Positions 6,888 through 15,208 of a stretch of 20,545 bases of DNA are shown here, one piece after another. Positions within the stretch are counted from its first letter, which is position 1, and the number at the start of each line of letters is the position of its first letter. A program made the translations under genes and the position numbers. The stretch is taken from positions 1-20,545 of the forward strand of contig JAEYTA010000197.1 of NCBI GenBank assembly GCA_023434265.1, written 5' to 3'. This DNA is from Pseudomonadota bacterium (GTDB lineage: Bacteria > Pseudomonadota > Alphaproteobacteria > Caulobacterales > Caulobacteraceae). The notes beneath the pieces are model-generated. The model was not told the DNA's origin, did not search any database, and saw only the letters and a program-made list of their open reading frames with translations.

Positions 6888-7574
6888 ATGGCCACGCACA
6901 ATCTCGCCCCCGCAATCCGCCCGGTTCCCGAGACCCTGCGGTCGCGTCGGAGGGAGCATCCCTGCGCCCTGTGCGACACCTTCGACGAGGATGCGGTCAC
7001 CCAGGTCTTCGCCGCCGGCCGCGAACTGTGCCGCCAGGCCGAGCCCAGCTACAAGGTGTTCCGCATCCAGTCGGGGGCGGTCGCCACCTACCGCCTGTTT
7101 TCCGACGGCCGCCGGCAGGTGATGAATTTCTACCTGCCCGGCGACTTCATCGGCCTCGAGGCCGGGGTCGAATACGGCGCCACCGCCGTCGCCCTGACCG
7201 CGACCACGGTCGACACCATGCGGCGCAGCGAGCTGTCCGACATGGCCGCGACCGACGCGACCCTGTCGCGGGCGCTGTGGAGCGTCTGCGTGCAGGCCTT
7301 CCACCGCAGCGAGGAGCACGCCTTCGTTCTCGCCCGCCACGGGGCGGTCGAGCGAGTGGTGGCCTTCCTGATGGATTTCGCGGCTCGGGCCGGCGCCGGG
7401 TGGGCCTTCGAACTGCCGATGACGCGTCAGGATCTGGCGGACTATCTCGGCCTGACCATCCACACCGTCTCGCGGACGCTGTCGCAGCTGGAGGCGTCCG
7501 GCCTGATCGAGGCGCGGTCGAGCCGCATGGTGCGGCTGCTGCAGCCGGCCTGTCTGGAAGGCATGCTCGAATGA
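6888..7574 (+). CDS. fixK: Crp/Fnr-family regulator, FixK-like
   Basis: Transcription factor of the FixK/FnrN group that relays the FixL/FixJ low-oxygen signal to microaerobic genes. The 228-residue form has a sensor beta-roll (about 45-120), a dimerisation helix and a winged helix-turn-helix (about 178-205) with DYLGLTIHTVSRTL. The N-terminus carries Cys26 and Cys29 (CALC), with further Cys at 48, 134 and 222, an arrangement that resembles but does not match the FNR iron-sulfur ligand set. The ATG at 6888 has AAGGAG 8 bases upstream; an ATG at 6870 precedes that site and is less likely. The next gene, a lone receiver, overlaps by 4 bases, and fixJ and fixL follow on the opposite strand. I recall a fixK2, receiver, fixJ, fixL neighbourhood from Bradyrhizobium-type genomes, which supports the assignment. 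Confidence 0.78.
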   Translation: MATHNLAPAIRPVPETLRSRRREHPCALCDTFDEDAVTQVFAAGRELCRQAEPSYKVFRIQSGAVATYRLFSDGRRQVMNFYLPGDFIGLEAGVEYGATAVALTATTVDTMRRSELSDMAATDATLSRALWSVCVQAFHRSEEHAFVLARHGAVERVVAFLMDFAARAGAGWAFELPMTRQDLADYLGLTIHTVSRTLSQLEASGLIEARSSRMVRLLQPACLEGMLE

Positions 7575-8017
7575 CCGCTCCCCAGTCATCGCCGCGCCCT
7601 CTGGTCGTGCTCGTCGAGGGCGACCTGGCCGTCACCCACGCCATCGAGTTCGCCTTCGGCCTCGAGGGCCTGCGGGTCCGCTCCTATCCGACCGGCGCCG
7701 CGGTGCTGGCCAGCGAGCAGGCGCGCCGCGCCGGCTGCCTGATCCTGGATTTCGAGCTGCCCGACATGGACGGGCTGGAGTTGCTGGCGCGTCTGAGGGC
7801 GGACGGCGTCGCGACCTCGGCCATTCTCATCGTCACCAACCCCGGCCGGACCCTGCGCGAACGCGCCCGGATCGCGGGCGTGCCGATCGTCGAGAAGCCG
7901 CTCCTGAACGACGGCTTGCTCGACGCCGTCCGGCAGGCCCTGGCCGTCAGGGCTTGCCCGTCAGCAGCCGCATCCGAACCAGTTCGGACAGGCTCCGGGC
8001 CTTCATCTTGGTCATGA
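7571..8017 (+). CDS. Single-domain response regulator receiver protein
   Basis: A 148-residue CheY-like receiver without output domain. The phosphoacceptor is Asp60 (LILDFELPDMDG), with the conserved Thr89 (VTN) and Lys109 (EKP). The usual acidic pair near residues 16-18 reads EGD rather than DD/ED. The ATG overlaps the FixK stop by 4 bases (ATGA), so the two are translationally coupled. The 3' end runs 71 bases into the convergent fixJ gene, encoding a Ser/Gly-rich tail (residues 126-148) not needed for the receiver fold. It may tune FixL/FixJ signalling as a phosphate sink or competitor; that role is inferred from neighbourhood. Confidence 0.85.
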   Translation: MTAPQSSPRPLVVLVEGDLAVTHAIEFAFGLEGLRVRSYPTGAAVLASEQARRAGCLILDFELPDMDGLELLARLRADGVATSAILIVTNPGRTLRERARIAGVPIVEKPLLNDGLLDAVRQALAVRACPSAAASEPVRTGSGPSSWS

Positions 8018-8558
8018 CGTTGGCGCGGTAGACCTCGACCGTGCGCGGGCTGATGTCGAGGTCGTAGGCGATCGCCTTGTTCGCCTGGCCGGCCACGAGC
8101 CCCTCCAGCACCTGGCGCTCCCGCGTGGTCAGCTGTTCCAGCCGGGCGCGAATCTCTCCGACCTCGGCGTCCTCGCCCGCCGTGGCGGCGGTCTGGGCCA
8201 GGGCGGAACCGAGCGAGGTCAGCAGGGCCTCGTCGTCGAACGGCTTCTCGATGAAGTCCACCACGCCGGCGCGCATCGCCTCGACGGCGAGGGGGACGTC
8301 GGCGTGACCGGTCATCACGATCACCGGATGGGGCACGCCCAGGGCCTTGAGCTGGCGGACCAGTTCGATGCCGTTCATTTCCGGCATGCGCACGTCGGTC
8401 AGGATGCAGCCCGGCTGGAGCTCCTTCGCCTGGCTGAGCAGCTCCGGGCCCGAGGCGTAGGTCGCCGCCTCATAGCCGGAGGCCTTCAGCAGGAAGCGCA
8501 GCGAGTTCCGCACCGCCGGGTCGTCATCGACGATGTGGACGACACCCTCAGTCGCCAT
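7947..8558 (-). CDS. fixJ: Two-component response regulator FixJ
   Basis: Partner of the oxygen sensor FixL; when phosphorylated under low oxygen it activates fixK-type promoters. The 203-residue protein has a receiver domain (about 1-120) with phosphoacceptor Asp55 (LTDVRMPEMNG) and Lys in FIEKPF, then a LuxR/NarL-type helix-turn-helix (about 135-198; RERQVLEGLVAGQANKAIA and SPRTVEVYRANV). The ATG at 8558 is preceded by AGGAG with 7-base spacing; a TTG at 8564 lies too close to that site. The start overlaps the fixL stop by 11 bases, indicating a coupled fixL-fixJ operon. The 3' end overlaps the convergent receiver gene by 71 bases. Confidence 0.94.
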   Translation of the reverse strand: MATEGVVHIVDDDPAVRNSLRFLLKASGYEAATYASGPELLSQAKELQPGCILTDVRMPEMNGIELVRQLKALGVPHPVIVMTGHADVPLAVEAMRAGVVDFIEKPFDDEALLTSLGSALAQTAATAGEDAEVGEIRARLEQLTTRERQVLEGLVAGQANKAIAYDLDISPRTVEVYRANVMTKMKARSLSELVRMRLLTGKP

Positions 8559-10089
8559 TCTCAAGCTCCTTTTCGTCCACGGTCATCAGGGTGAAGCAGA
8601 AGCGGGTCCCGCCGCCCGGATTGGGCTCGGCCCAGATGCGTCCGCCATGGGCTTCGACGATTGTACGCGAAATGGAAAGCCCCACGCCCATGCCGGTGCG
8701 CTTGGTGGTGACGAAGGGCTGGAACAGCTGGTCCGCGACCTCGGGGGCCAGGCCGGCGCCGGTGTCGGATACCATGACCCGGGCCATGTGCTCGCCGGCG
8801 TCCTCGATGCGCACCTCCAGCATCTTCGTGGCGGTGTCTTCCATCGCCTCGATGGCGTTGCGGATCAGGTTGAGGACGACCTGCTGCACCTGGACCCGGT
8901 CGGCCAGGACCAGATCGACCTTCGGGTCGAACCGGAACCTGACGCTGACGCCGTGCTCCTTGGCCCCGACGAGGGCGAGGGCGCCGGCTTCCTCGATCAG
9001 CTTGTGCAGGCTCTCGATGCGCCGCTCGGTCTCGCCGCGGGCCACGAAATCCCTTAGCCGGCGGATAATGTCGCCGGCGCGCAGGGCCTGTTCGCCGGCC
9101 AGATCGATCGCCTCCTTCAGCATGTCGCGCGGAATCTCGGGCGCGTTCAGCAGGCGGGAGGAGCCCTTCAGGTAGTTGGCCACCGCCGAAAGCGGCTGGT
9201 TCAGCTCGTGGGCCAGGGCGGAAGCCATCTCGCCCAGGGCGGTGAGGCGCGAGATGTGCACAAGCTCGGTCTGCAGCTCCTGCAGCCGGGCCTCGGTCAT
9301 CTGGCGCTCGGTGAGATCGCGGACGAAGCCGGTGAAGAAGCGCTGGTCGCCGGAGACCATCTCCCCGACCGCCAGCTCCATGGGGAAGGTCGAGCCGTCC
9401 TTGCGCTCGCCGACCACGACCCGGCCCACGCCGATGATTCGCTTCTCGCCGGTGGTCAGATAGCGCTCGAGATAGCCGTCGTGCGCCTCGCGGTAGGGCG
9501 AGGGCATCAGGATCCTGACATTCTTCCCGATGGCCTCCTCGGCCCGCCAGCCGAACAGGCGTTCGGCCGCGTGGCTGAACGAGTACATGACGCCGCGCTC
9601 GTCGATGACCACCATGGCGTCGGGGACGGTGGCGAGGATCGAACGGAGGTGGGCCTCGCGCGAGCGGAGGTCGGCGTTCACCGCCACGGCCCGGTCGCGC
9701 ATCACCTGGAACATCTCGCCGCCCGAGGCGATCATCGCCCCGATGGCCACGAACGCGCCGCCGCTGGCGAGGTCGCCCCCGTTGTGCCGGGTCCAGACCA
9801 CCGCGAGGCCGCCGGCGACGCCCAGCACGGTCGCAGCCAGTCCGGGGCCGAGGCCGCCGAGGGTGGCGGCGACGAACACCACCGGGATGAACAGCAGGAA
9901 GGCGATGCGGTCGTCGAGATAGGGGAGGGCGACGACGCCCGCCGCAAGGGCCAGCAGCGCGCCCACGCCGGCGGCGACGTGGCCGCTGCGACTGCGCCGG
10001 GCGGCGAGCGACCACGCCAGCAGGCCGCCTCCCGGACCGGCCCAGCGGTCGTCCTGCGCTCCGGACAATTCCTTAGGTGGAATACCCAA
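8548..10089 (-). CDS. fixL: Oxygen-sensing histidine kinase FixL (haem PAS)
   Basis: Membrane-bound haem kinase whose activity is shut off by O2 binding. The 513-residue protein has an N-terminal region with about four hydrophobic segments (about 40-125), then a PAS domain (about 140-262) in which the FixL haem features are all visible: proximal His203 (REAHDGYLERY), Arg209 and the distal Arg223 (IIGVGRVV), in the same spacing as B. japonicum His200, Arg206 and Arg220. The kinase core follows, with phospho-His294 (ALAHELNQPL), the N box (NLIRNAIEAM) and glycine boxes DTGAGL and GMGVGLSIS. No ATG fits the start; TTG at 10089 with AGGTG upstream is the best choice, and TTG at 10068 is an alternative. 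fixJ follows with an 11-base overlap. Confidence 0.94.
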   Translation of the reverse strand: MGIPPKELSGAQDDRWAGPGGGLLAWSLAARRSRSGHVAAGVGALLALAAGVVALPYLDDRIAFLLFIPVVFVAATLGGLGPGLAATVLGVAGGLAVVWTRHNGGDLASGGAFVAIGAMIASGGEMFQVMRDRAVAVNADLRSREAHLRSILATVPDAMVVIDERGVMYSFSHAAERLFGWRAEEAIGKNVRILMPSPYREAHDGYLERYLTTGEKRIIGVGRVVVGERKDGSTFPMELAVGEMVSGDQRFFTGFVRDLTERQMTEARLQELQTELVHISRLTALGEMASALAHELNQPLSAVANYLKGSSRLLNAPEIPRDMLKEAIDLAGEQALRAGDIIRRLRDFVARGETERRIESLHKLIEEAGALALVGAKEHGVSVRFRFDPKVDLVLADRVQVQQVVLNLIRNAIEAMEDTATKMLEVRIEDAGEHMARVMVSDTGAGLAPEVADQLFQPFVTTKRTGMGVGLSISRTIVEAHGGRIWAEPNPGGGTRFCFTLMTVDEKELENGD

Positions 10090-10172
10090 ATGTCACCTGC
10101 AGCCGATTGCGCCTACCCCTCGGAAAGGGCCGACGCCGCCCTCCGTTTCATTGTTCGAGGCTTGTTGCAACC

Positions 10173-11567
10173 GTGGTGGATTCGTCCGACGTCGCGGCGC
10201 GATCCGCGCGGTCTTCCGTTCCGGCCGCATGGCTGGCGCAGGCGGGGCGGACCCTGCCGCGCTATACCAGCTATCCGACCGCCCTGGCCTTCACCGCCGT
10301 CGACGAGGACGTCGAGGCGCGCGAGTGGCTGTCCCGGATCAGACCCGACCAGGGCCTGTCGGTCTACACCCACGTGCCGTTCTGCAAGCGTCTGTGCTGG
10401 TACTGCGGCTGCCACACCAGCGTGTTCCACGAATACGATCGGGTCCGCACCTTCTTCGAGACGCTGAAGCGGGAGATCGACCTGTGGGCCCGGGCCATGC
10501 CGGCGCACGCCGGCGCGCAGCACCTGCATTTCGGCGGCGGCAGCCCCAACGCCCTCGCCCCCACCGACTTCGCCGAACTCCTGGCCCTGCTGCGCGCGGC
10601 CTTCGATCTCCAGCCCGGCGCCGAGGTCGCGGCAGAACTGGACCCAGGCCTGCTGACCCATGAGTTCATCGACGCGGCCATCGGCGCCGGCGTCACCCGC
10701 GTCAGCCTCGGGGTGCAGACGTTCGATCCGGAGGTGCAGCAGAAGGTCAACCGCATCCAGCCGTTCCCGCAGGTCGCCTCCGTGGTCGAGCGGCTGCGCG
10801 CCGCCGGGGTCGGGGCGCTGAACTTCGACCTGATGTACGGCCTGCCGGGCCAGACACCGGAGAACGTCGCCGACAGCACCCGCGCCGCCCTGACGCTCAG
10901 CCCCGACCGCGTCGCCGTCTTCGGCTACGCCCACGTGCCGTGGATGAAAAAGCACCAGGTGATGATCCGCGAGGAAGACCTCGCGGACGCACAGGGGCGC
11001 TGGGACCAGGCCGAGGCGGCGGACGCCGTGCTGCTCGGAGCCGGCTATGTGCGCATCGGCCTCGACCACTACGCCCGGCCGGACGACCCGCTCGCCCTCG
11101 CCGCCGCCGCCGGAACCTTGCGCCGCAACTTCCAGGGCTACACCGACGATCCGGCGCCGGTGATGATCCCGATCGGTCCGTCCAGCATCGGCCGCTTTGG
11201 CCCCGGCTTCGTGCAGAACGCCATCGCCACCGACACTTGGGGGCGGGCGGTGGAGGCCGGACGCCTGCCGACGGCCCGACGCCTTCCTGTCACCGAGGTG
11301 GATGAGCTGCGCGCGGCGGTGATCGAGCGGGTCATGTGCGACCTGCGGGTCGACGTCGGAGAGATCTGCCTTGCCCAAGGCTTCGCGCCCGATGCGCTGG
11401 ACGACTGCTTCGGCGCGCTCGCGGAGCTCGAGCCGCTCGGCCTCTGTCGGGTCACGGGTCGCGTGGTCGAGGTGCCGGCCGCGGCCGCGCGCCTCGTGCG
11501 CACCGTCGCCGCCTGCTTCGACGCCCAGCTGGCCGCTTCCGCGCGGCGGCACGCCCAGGCCGTCTGA
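10173..11567 (+). CDS. hemN: Oxygen-independent coproporphyrinogen III dehydrogenase
   Basis: Radical SAM enzyme that converts coproporphyrinogen III to protoporphyrinogen IX without O2, supplying haem for NorZ and cytochromes under anoxia. The 464-residue form shows the iron-sulfur motif CKRLCWYCGC (Cys71, Cys75, Cys78, with Cys80) after the family hallmark PRYTSYP, then the HFGGGSP glycine motif and the HemN C-terminal domain. The length and CxxxCxxCxC pattern separate true HemN from HemW-type relatives. The start is uncertain: GTG at 10173 (or 10176) sits at the right distance from PRYTSYP, with only a weak GAGG 12 bases upstream; an ATG at 10077 would add 32 unusual residues and overlap the fixL start. 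It is divergent from fixL. No full TTG-N8-CAA box precedes it, only a half-site TTGCG near 10107. Confidence 0.92.
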   Translation: MVDSSDVAARSARSSVPAAWLAQAGRTLPRYTSYPTALAFTAVDEDVEAREWLSRIRPDQGLSVYTHVPFCKRLCWYCGCHTSVFHEYDRVRTFFETLKREIDLWARAMPAHAGAQHLHFGGGSPNALAPTDFAELLALLRAAFDLQPGAEVAAELDPGLLTHEFIDAAIGAGVTRVSLGVQTFDPEVQQKVNRIQPFPQVASVVERLRAAGVGALNFDLMYGLPGQTPENVADSTRAALTLSPDRVAVFGYAHVPWMKKHQVMIREEDLADAQGRWDQAEAADAVLLGAGYVRIGLDHYARPDDPLALAAAAGTLRRNFQGYTDDPAPVMIPIGPSSIGRFGPGFVQNAIATDTWGRAVEAGRLPTARRLPVTEVDELRAAVIERVMCDLRVDVGEICLAQGFAPDALDDCFGALAELEPLGLCRVTGRVVEVPAAAARLVRTVAACFDAQLAASARRHAQAV

Positions 11568-11588
11568 GGATACTTCCCGACACCCACC

Positions 11589-11602
11589 TTGCGCCCGCGC
11601 AA
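11589..11602 (+). promoter_or_regulatory. NnrR-type box upstream of norZ
   Basis: TTGCGCCCGCGCAA has perfect TTGCG/CGCAA arms around a CCCG centre. It lies 21 bases after the hemN stop and ends 82 bases before the norZ ATG. The flank CGTCCGTCG resembles those of the nirK and nrdJ/RIC boxes. The position where a -10 would fall (11625-11630, GATGGA) is a poor match, so activation geometry is less clear here. Confidence 0.75.
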
Positions 11603-11684
11603 CGTCCGTCGCGGCGACGCGCGCGATGGAGCCTGCAACCAGCCGCATCGGGGGGAGTCCCTGTCGGCCAGAGGACACAGAGAG

Positions 11685-13955
11685 ATGACAACCAAAAGGC
11701 TTTGGATCGTCCTCGCCCTGATCATGACGGCGTCGTTCGCCGTCCTGGGGTTGATGGGACGAGAGATATACCGGCAGGCGCCGCCGATACCGGCGCAGGT
11801 CGTGGCGCCGTCCGGCGAAGTGCTGTTCACCCGCCAGAACATCCAGGACGGCCAGCTGGCCTGGCAGTCGATGGGCGGCCAGCAGGTGGGCTCGGTCTGG
11901 GGTCACGGCGGCTACGTCGCGCCGGACTGGTCCGCCGATCAGCTGCATCGCGAACTCGTGGCCCTGCTCGACATCTGGGCGCGCCGCGACCACGGCGTCG
12001 CCTACGGCCAGCTGACCACCGAGCAGCAGGGGGCCCTGAAGGCCCGATTGAAGCAGGAGGTCCGCACCAACAGCTACGACCCCGCGACCGGGATCATCTC
12101 GGTCTCGGCCGACCGGGCCGAAGCCATCATCCAGGTGCGGAGCCACTATCAGGCCCTGCTGAGCGACGACGCGTCGTTCACCCACCTGCGTGAGCAGTAC
12201 GCCATCGCCGAAAACCCGGTGCCGGACGCCGCGCGGCGCGCCGACATCGCGGCCTTCTGGTGGTGGAGCGGCTGGGCCGCCGGCACCAACCGTCCGGGCG
12301 ACGTCGTCACCTACACCTCGAACTGGCCGCACGAGCCGCTGATCGACAACGTGCCCAGCCCGGCCAACATCGTCTGGTCCGCCGCCAGCGTGCTGCTGCT
12401 GATCTTCGGCGTCGCGGCCCTGATCTTCTGGCACGCCCGCGCCAAGCACGAGGCGCCGCCGACCGTGCCGGCCACCGATCCGTTGTTCACGCTGAAGCCG
12501 ACGCCTTCGATGAAGGCGACGGGCAAGTATTTCCTGACCGTCATCGGCCTGTTCCTGCTTCAGGTCGGCCTCGGCGCCATGACCGCCCACTACGCGGTCG
12601 AGGGCCACGATTTCTACGGCATCCCGCTCTCGGACTGGATCCCGTACGCGGTGACGCGCACCTGGCACACCCAGCTGGCGGTGTTCTGGATCGCGACCGC
12701 CTGGCTGGCCACCGGCCTGTACATCGCGCCGATGATCTCCGGCCACGAACCGCGCTTCCAGAAGCTGGGCGTCAACGTCCTGTGGGCGGCCCTCGTCCTG
12801 GTGGTGCTGGGTTCGATGGCCGGCGAGTGGCTGGGCGTCCAGCAGGTCTTCGACATCCAGACCAACTTCTGGTTCGGCCACCAGGGCTGGGAGTACGTCG
12901 ACCTCGGCCGCTTCTGGCAGATCCTGCTCTTCGTCGGCCTGATGCTCTGGCTGGTGCTGGTCGGCCGCGCCCTGTGGCCGGCGCTGCGCTCGCCGTCCGA
13001 GAGCAAGCCGGTTCTGGCCGTGCTGTTCCTGTCGACCGTGGCCATCGGACTGTTCTACGCCGCCGGCTTCATGTGGGGGAAACACACCCACATCTCGATC
13101 GTCGAGTACTGGCGCTGGTGGATCGTCCACCTGTGGGTCGAGGGCTTCTTCGAGGTCTTCGCCACGGCGGTGATCAGCCTGCTGTTCGTCAAGCTGGGCC
13201 TGGTGCGGGCCAAGACCGCCAATGTGGCGGTGCTGTTCGGCACCATCGTCTTCCTGACCGGCGGCGTGCTGGGCACCGCCCACCACTGGTACTTCGCCGG
13301 CACCCCGGTGTCGGTGATCGCCATCGGCGCCATGTTCTCGGCCCTCGAGGTCGTGCCCCTGGCCCTGATCGGGTTCGAGGCCTTCGAGACCTGGCGGCAC
13401 ACCAAGGTGGCGCCGTGGGTGCAGACCTATCGCTGGCCGATCCTGTTCTTCGTGGCGGTGTCCTTCTGGAACCTGCTCGGCGCCGGGATCTTCGGCTTCA
13501 TGATCAACCCGCCGCTGAGCCTCTACTACCTGCAGGGGCTGAACACGACGGCCACCCACGCCCACGCCGCGCTCTTCGGGGTCTACGGCATGCTGGGGAT
13601 CGGCCTGATGCTGTTCTGCCTGCGCGGCCTGGCCCCGCGGCTGGCCTGGGATGACCGTTTGCTGGCGGTGACCTTCTGGTCGCTCAACGTCGGCGTGGCG
13701 ATGATGGTCTTCCTGTCGCTGCTGCCCATGGGGGTGGTGCAGGCCTTCGCCAGCATCGAGCACGGCATGTGGTACGCCCGCTCTCCGGCTGTGATCCATT
13801 CACCGCTGGTCGAGATGCTGGTGTGGATGCGGGTGCCCGGCGACGTGGTCTTCAGCGTCGGGGCCTTCGCCCTGGCGATCTTCGCCGCGCGGCTGGTGAT
13901 CGCGGCCCGCAAGCCCAAGGTCGGCGCCGAGCCGGCCGTGCTTCCCGCGGAGTAG
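11685..13955 (+). CDS. norZ: Quinol-dependent nitric oxide reductase, single subunit (qNOR)
   Basis: Reduces two NO to N2O in the cytoplasmic membrane with electrons from ubiquinol, removing the NO made by NirK. At 756 residues it has the N-terminal extension (about 1-240) that replaces the NorC subunit, followed by the 12-helix NorB-like core. Visible ligands: His328 (RTWHTQL, low-spin haem), His482 with Glu486 (VHLWVEGFFE) and His533/His534 (AHHWYF) for FeB, Glu555 (SALEVVP), and His625/His627 (THAHAALFG) for the haem b3 and low-spin haem. The ATG at 11685 precedes a typical first membrane helix and follows GAGG. There is no norC, norD or norQ in the window, consistent with the quinol type. 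An NnrR-type box lies upstream and a strong terminator downstream. Confidence 0.96.
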   Translation: MTTKRLWIVLALIMTASFAVLGLMGREIYRQAPPIPAQVVAPSGEVLFTRQNIQDGQLAWQSMGGQQVGSVWGHGGYVAPDWSADQLHRELVALLDIWARRDHGVAYGQLTTEQQGALKARLKQEVRTNSYDPATGIISVSADRAEAIIQVRSHYQALLSDDASFTHLREQYAIAENPVPDAARRADIAAFWWWSGWAAGTNRPGDVVTYTSNWPHEPLIDNVPSPANIVWSAASVLLLIFGVAALIFWHARAKHEAPPTVPATDPLFTLKPTPSMKATGKYFLTVIGLFLLQVGLGAMTAHYAVEGHDFYGIPLSDWIPYAVTRTWHTQLAVFWIATAWLATGLYIAPMISGHEPRFQKLGVNVLWAALVLVVLGSMAGEWLGVQQVFDIQTNFWFGHQGWEYVDLGRFWQILLFVGLMLWLVLVGRALWPALRSPSESKPVLAVLFLSTVAIGLFYAAGFMWGKHTHISIVEYWRWWIVHLWVEGFFEVFATAVISLLFVKLGLVRAKTANVAVLFGTIVFLTGGVLGTAHHWYFAGTPVSVIAIGAMFSALEVVPLALIGFEAFETWRHTKVAPWVQTYRWPILFFVAVSFWNLLGAGIFGFMINPPLSLYYLQGLNTTATHAHAALFGVYGMLGIGLMLFCLRGLAPRLAWDDRLLAVTFWSLNVGVAMMVFLSLLPMGVVQAFASIEHGMWYARSPAVIHSPLVEMLVWMRVPGDVVFSVGAFALAIFAARLVIAARKPKVGAEPAVLPAE

Positions 13956-13968
13956 TCGCGGGGTTTCC

Positions 13969-14008
13969 GGGGCGGGAGCGCGTAGGGTTCGCTCCCGCCC
14001 CACCTTTT
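13969..14008 (+). terminator. Rho-independent terminator of norZ
   Basis: A perfect 12-bp stem (GGGGCGGGAGCG at 13969-13980, CGCTCCCGCCCC at 13990-14001) with a 9-base loop is followed by ACCTTTT. It lies 13 bases after the norZ stop and 15 before the nnrS ATG, so nnrS expression probably depends on partial read-through. Confidence 0.85.
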
Positions 14009-14023
14009 CGGAGTTCAGCCTTC

Positions 14024-15202
14024 ATGGGCGCCACGCGCGACGCCGTCCGGGCCTGGCGGGGGCCGTCGGTCCTCACCTTCGGCTTCCGGCCCTTCTTCCT
14101 GCTCTCGGCGGTCTGGGCCGCCATCGCCGTGCCCGTCTGGGTCGCCGCCTTCCTTCTCGGGGACGGGACCATCGGCGGCGTCGACGGCCGCCAGTGGCAC
14201 ACCCACGAGATGCTGTTCGGCTACGGCGCCGGCGTCATCGCGGGCTTCCTGCTCACCGCCGTGCCGAACTGGACCGGACGATTGCCGGTGTCGGGCTGGC
14301 GGCTCGCCGGGCTGGTCGGCCTGTGGTTGCTGGGGCGGATCGCCGGTTTCCTGCCGCCCTCGGCGGGCCTCGCCGCCACGGTCGCGGACGCCGCCTTCCT
14401 CGTCGTCTTCGCGGCGGTGGTCTGGCGCGAGATCCTGGCCGCGAAGAACCGGCGCAACCTGCCGGTGGCGGTCATGGTCACCCTGCTGGCCTGCGCCAAC
14501 ATCGCCTTCCACGCCTCCGGCCGGTGGCCCGACGCCGGTCCGCACGCCGAGCGCGTCGCCGTGGCGGTGATCACCGCCCTGATCGCCCTGATCGGCGGCC
14601 GCATCATCCCCAGCTTCACCCAGAACTGGGTGCTGCCGCGCGGCCTGCCGCGGCCCGCGCCCTTCGGCCTGTTCGACAAGGTCGCCCTCGTCGCCACCGT
14701 CGCGGCCCTGGCGCTGTGGGTGGTCTCGCCGCAGGGCCTCGCCGCCGGCCTCGCCCTGCTCGCCGCCGGCGGACTGGGTCTCCTTCGGCTGGCCCGCTGG
14801 CGCGGCTGGGCCTCCTGGCCGGAGTCGATGGTGTGGGTCCTCCACGTCGGCTTCCTCTGGCTGCCGATCGGCTTCCTGCTGCTCGGCGGCGCCGCCCTCG
14901 CGCCGGCGGCCGTCCCGTTCAGCGCCGGCGTCCACGCGCTGACCGCCGGCGGCATCGGGGTGATGACACTGGCGGTGATGACCCGCGCCACGCGGGGCCA
15001 CACCGGCCGGCCGCGCGCCGCCGACCCGGCGACCACGGCGATCTACGTGCTGATCACGGCGTCCGCGCTGGTTCGGGTCGCCGCCCCGTTCGCGCCGGAC
15101 GTCCTGCCGCTCCTGCTCGCCGCCTCCGCCGGTCTCTGGGTGCTCGCCTTCGCCGCCTTCGCCGCCGTCTACGGGCCGATGCTGCTGCGGAAATCCCTCT
15201 GA
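14024..15202 (+). CDS. nnrS: NnrS family haem-copper membrane protein (NO tolerance)
   Basis: Twelve-helix inner-membrane protein of the NnrS family, associated with denitrification and protection from NO stress; its biochemical activity is not well defined. The 392-residue protein contains the family signatures: FGFRPFF near the N-terminus (residues 19-25), HTHEMLFGYG (His59, His61) followed by AGFLLTAVPNWTG, GGRIIPSFTQNW in the middle, and a late LAVMTRATRGHTG motif. The ATG at 14024 has GGAG 10 bases upstream. It lies 68 bases after norZ with a strong hairpin between them and no visible separate operator, so it is either a read-through product of norZ or has an unrecognised promoter. A hairpin overlapping an NnrR-type box follows its stop. 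Confidence 0.93.
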   Translation: MGATRDAVRAWRGPSVLTFGFRPFFLLSAVWAAIAVPVWVAAFLLGDGTIGGVDGRQWHTHEMLFGYGAGVIAGFLLTAVPNWTGRLPVSGWRLAGLVGLWLLGRIAGFLPPSAGLAATVADAAFLVVFAAVVWREILAAKNRRNLPVAVMVTLLACANIAFHASGRWPDAGPHAERVAVAVITALIALIGGRIIPSFTQNWVLPRGLPRPAPFGLFDKVALVATVAALALWVVSPQGLAAGLALLAAGGLGLLRLARWRGWASWPESMVWVLHVGFLWLPIGFLLLGGAALAPAAVPFSAGVHALTAGGIGVMTLAVMTRATRGHTGRPRAADPATTAIYVLITASALVRVAAPFAPDVLPLLLAASAGLWVLAFAAFAAVYGPMLLRKSL

Positions 15203-15208
15203 TCCCGC

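Noticed and set aside
10097..10172. FNR/FixK box before hemN
   Set aside because: Only a TTGCG half-site near 10107 and scattered TTG/CAA triplets occur, and none have N8 spacing. No operator can be supported.
10113..13799. A 1228-codon open frame on the minus strand across hemN and norZ
   Set aside because: It is antisense to two genes with complete conserved motifs, and its translation is His/Gln/Arg/Gly-rich low-complexity typical of the antisense frame of GC-rich codon usage. No domain is recognisable.
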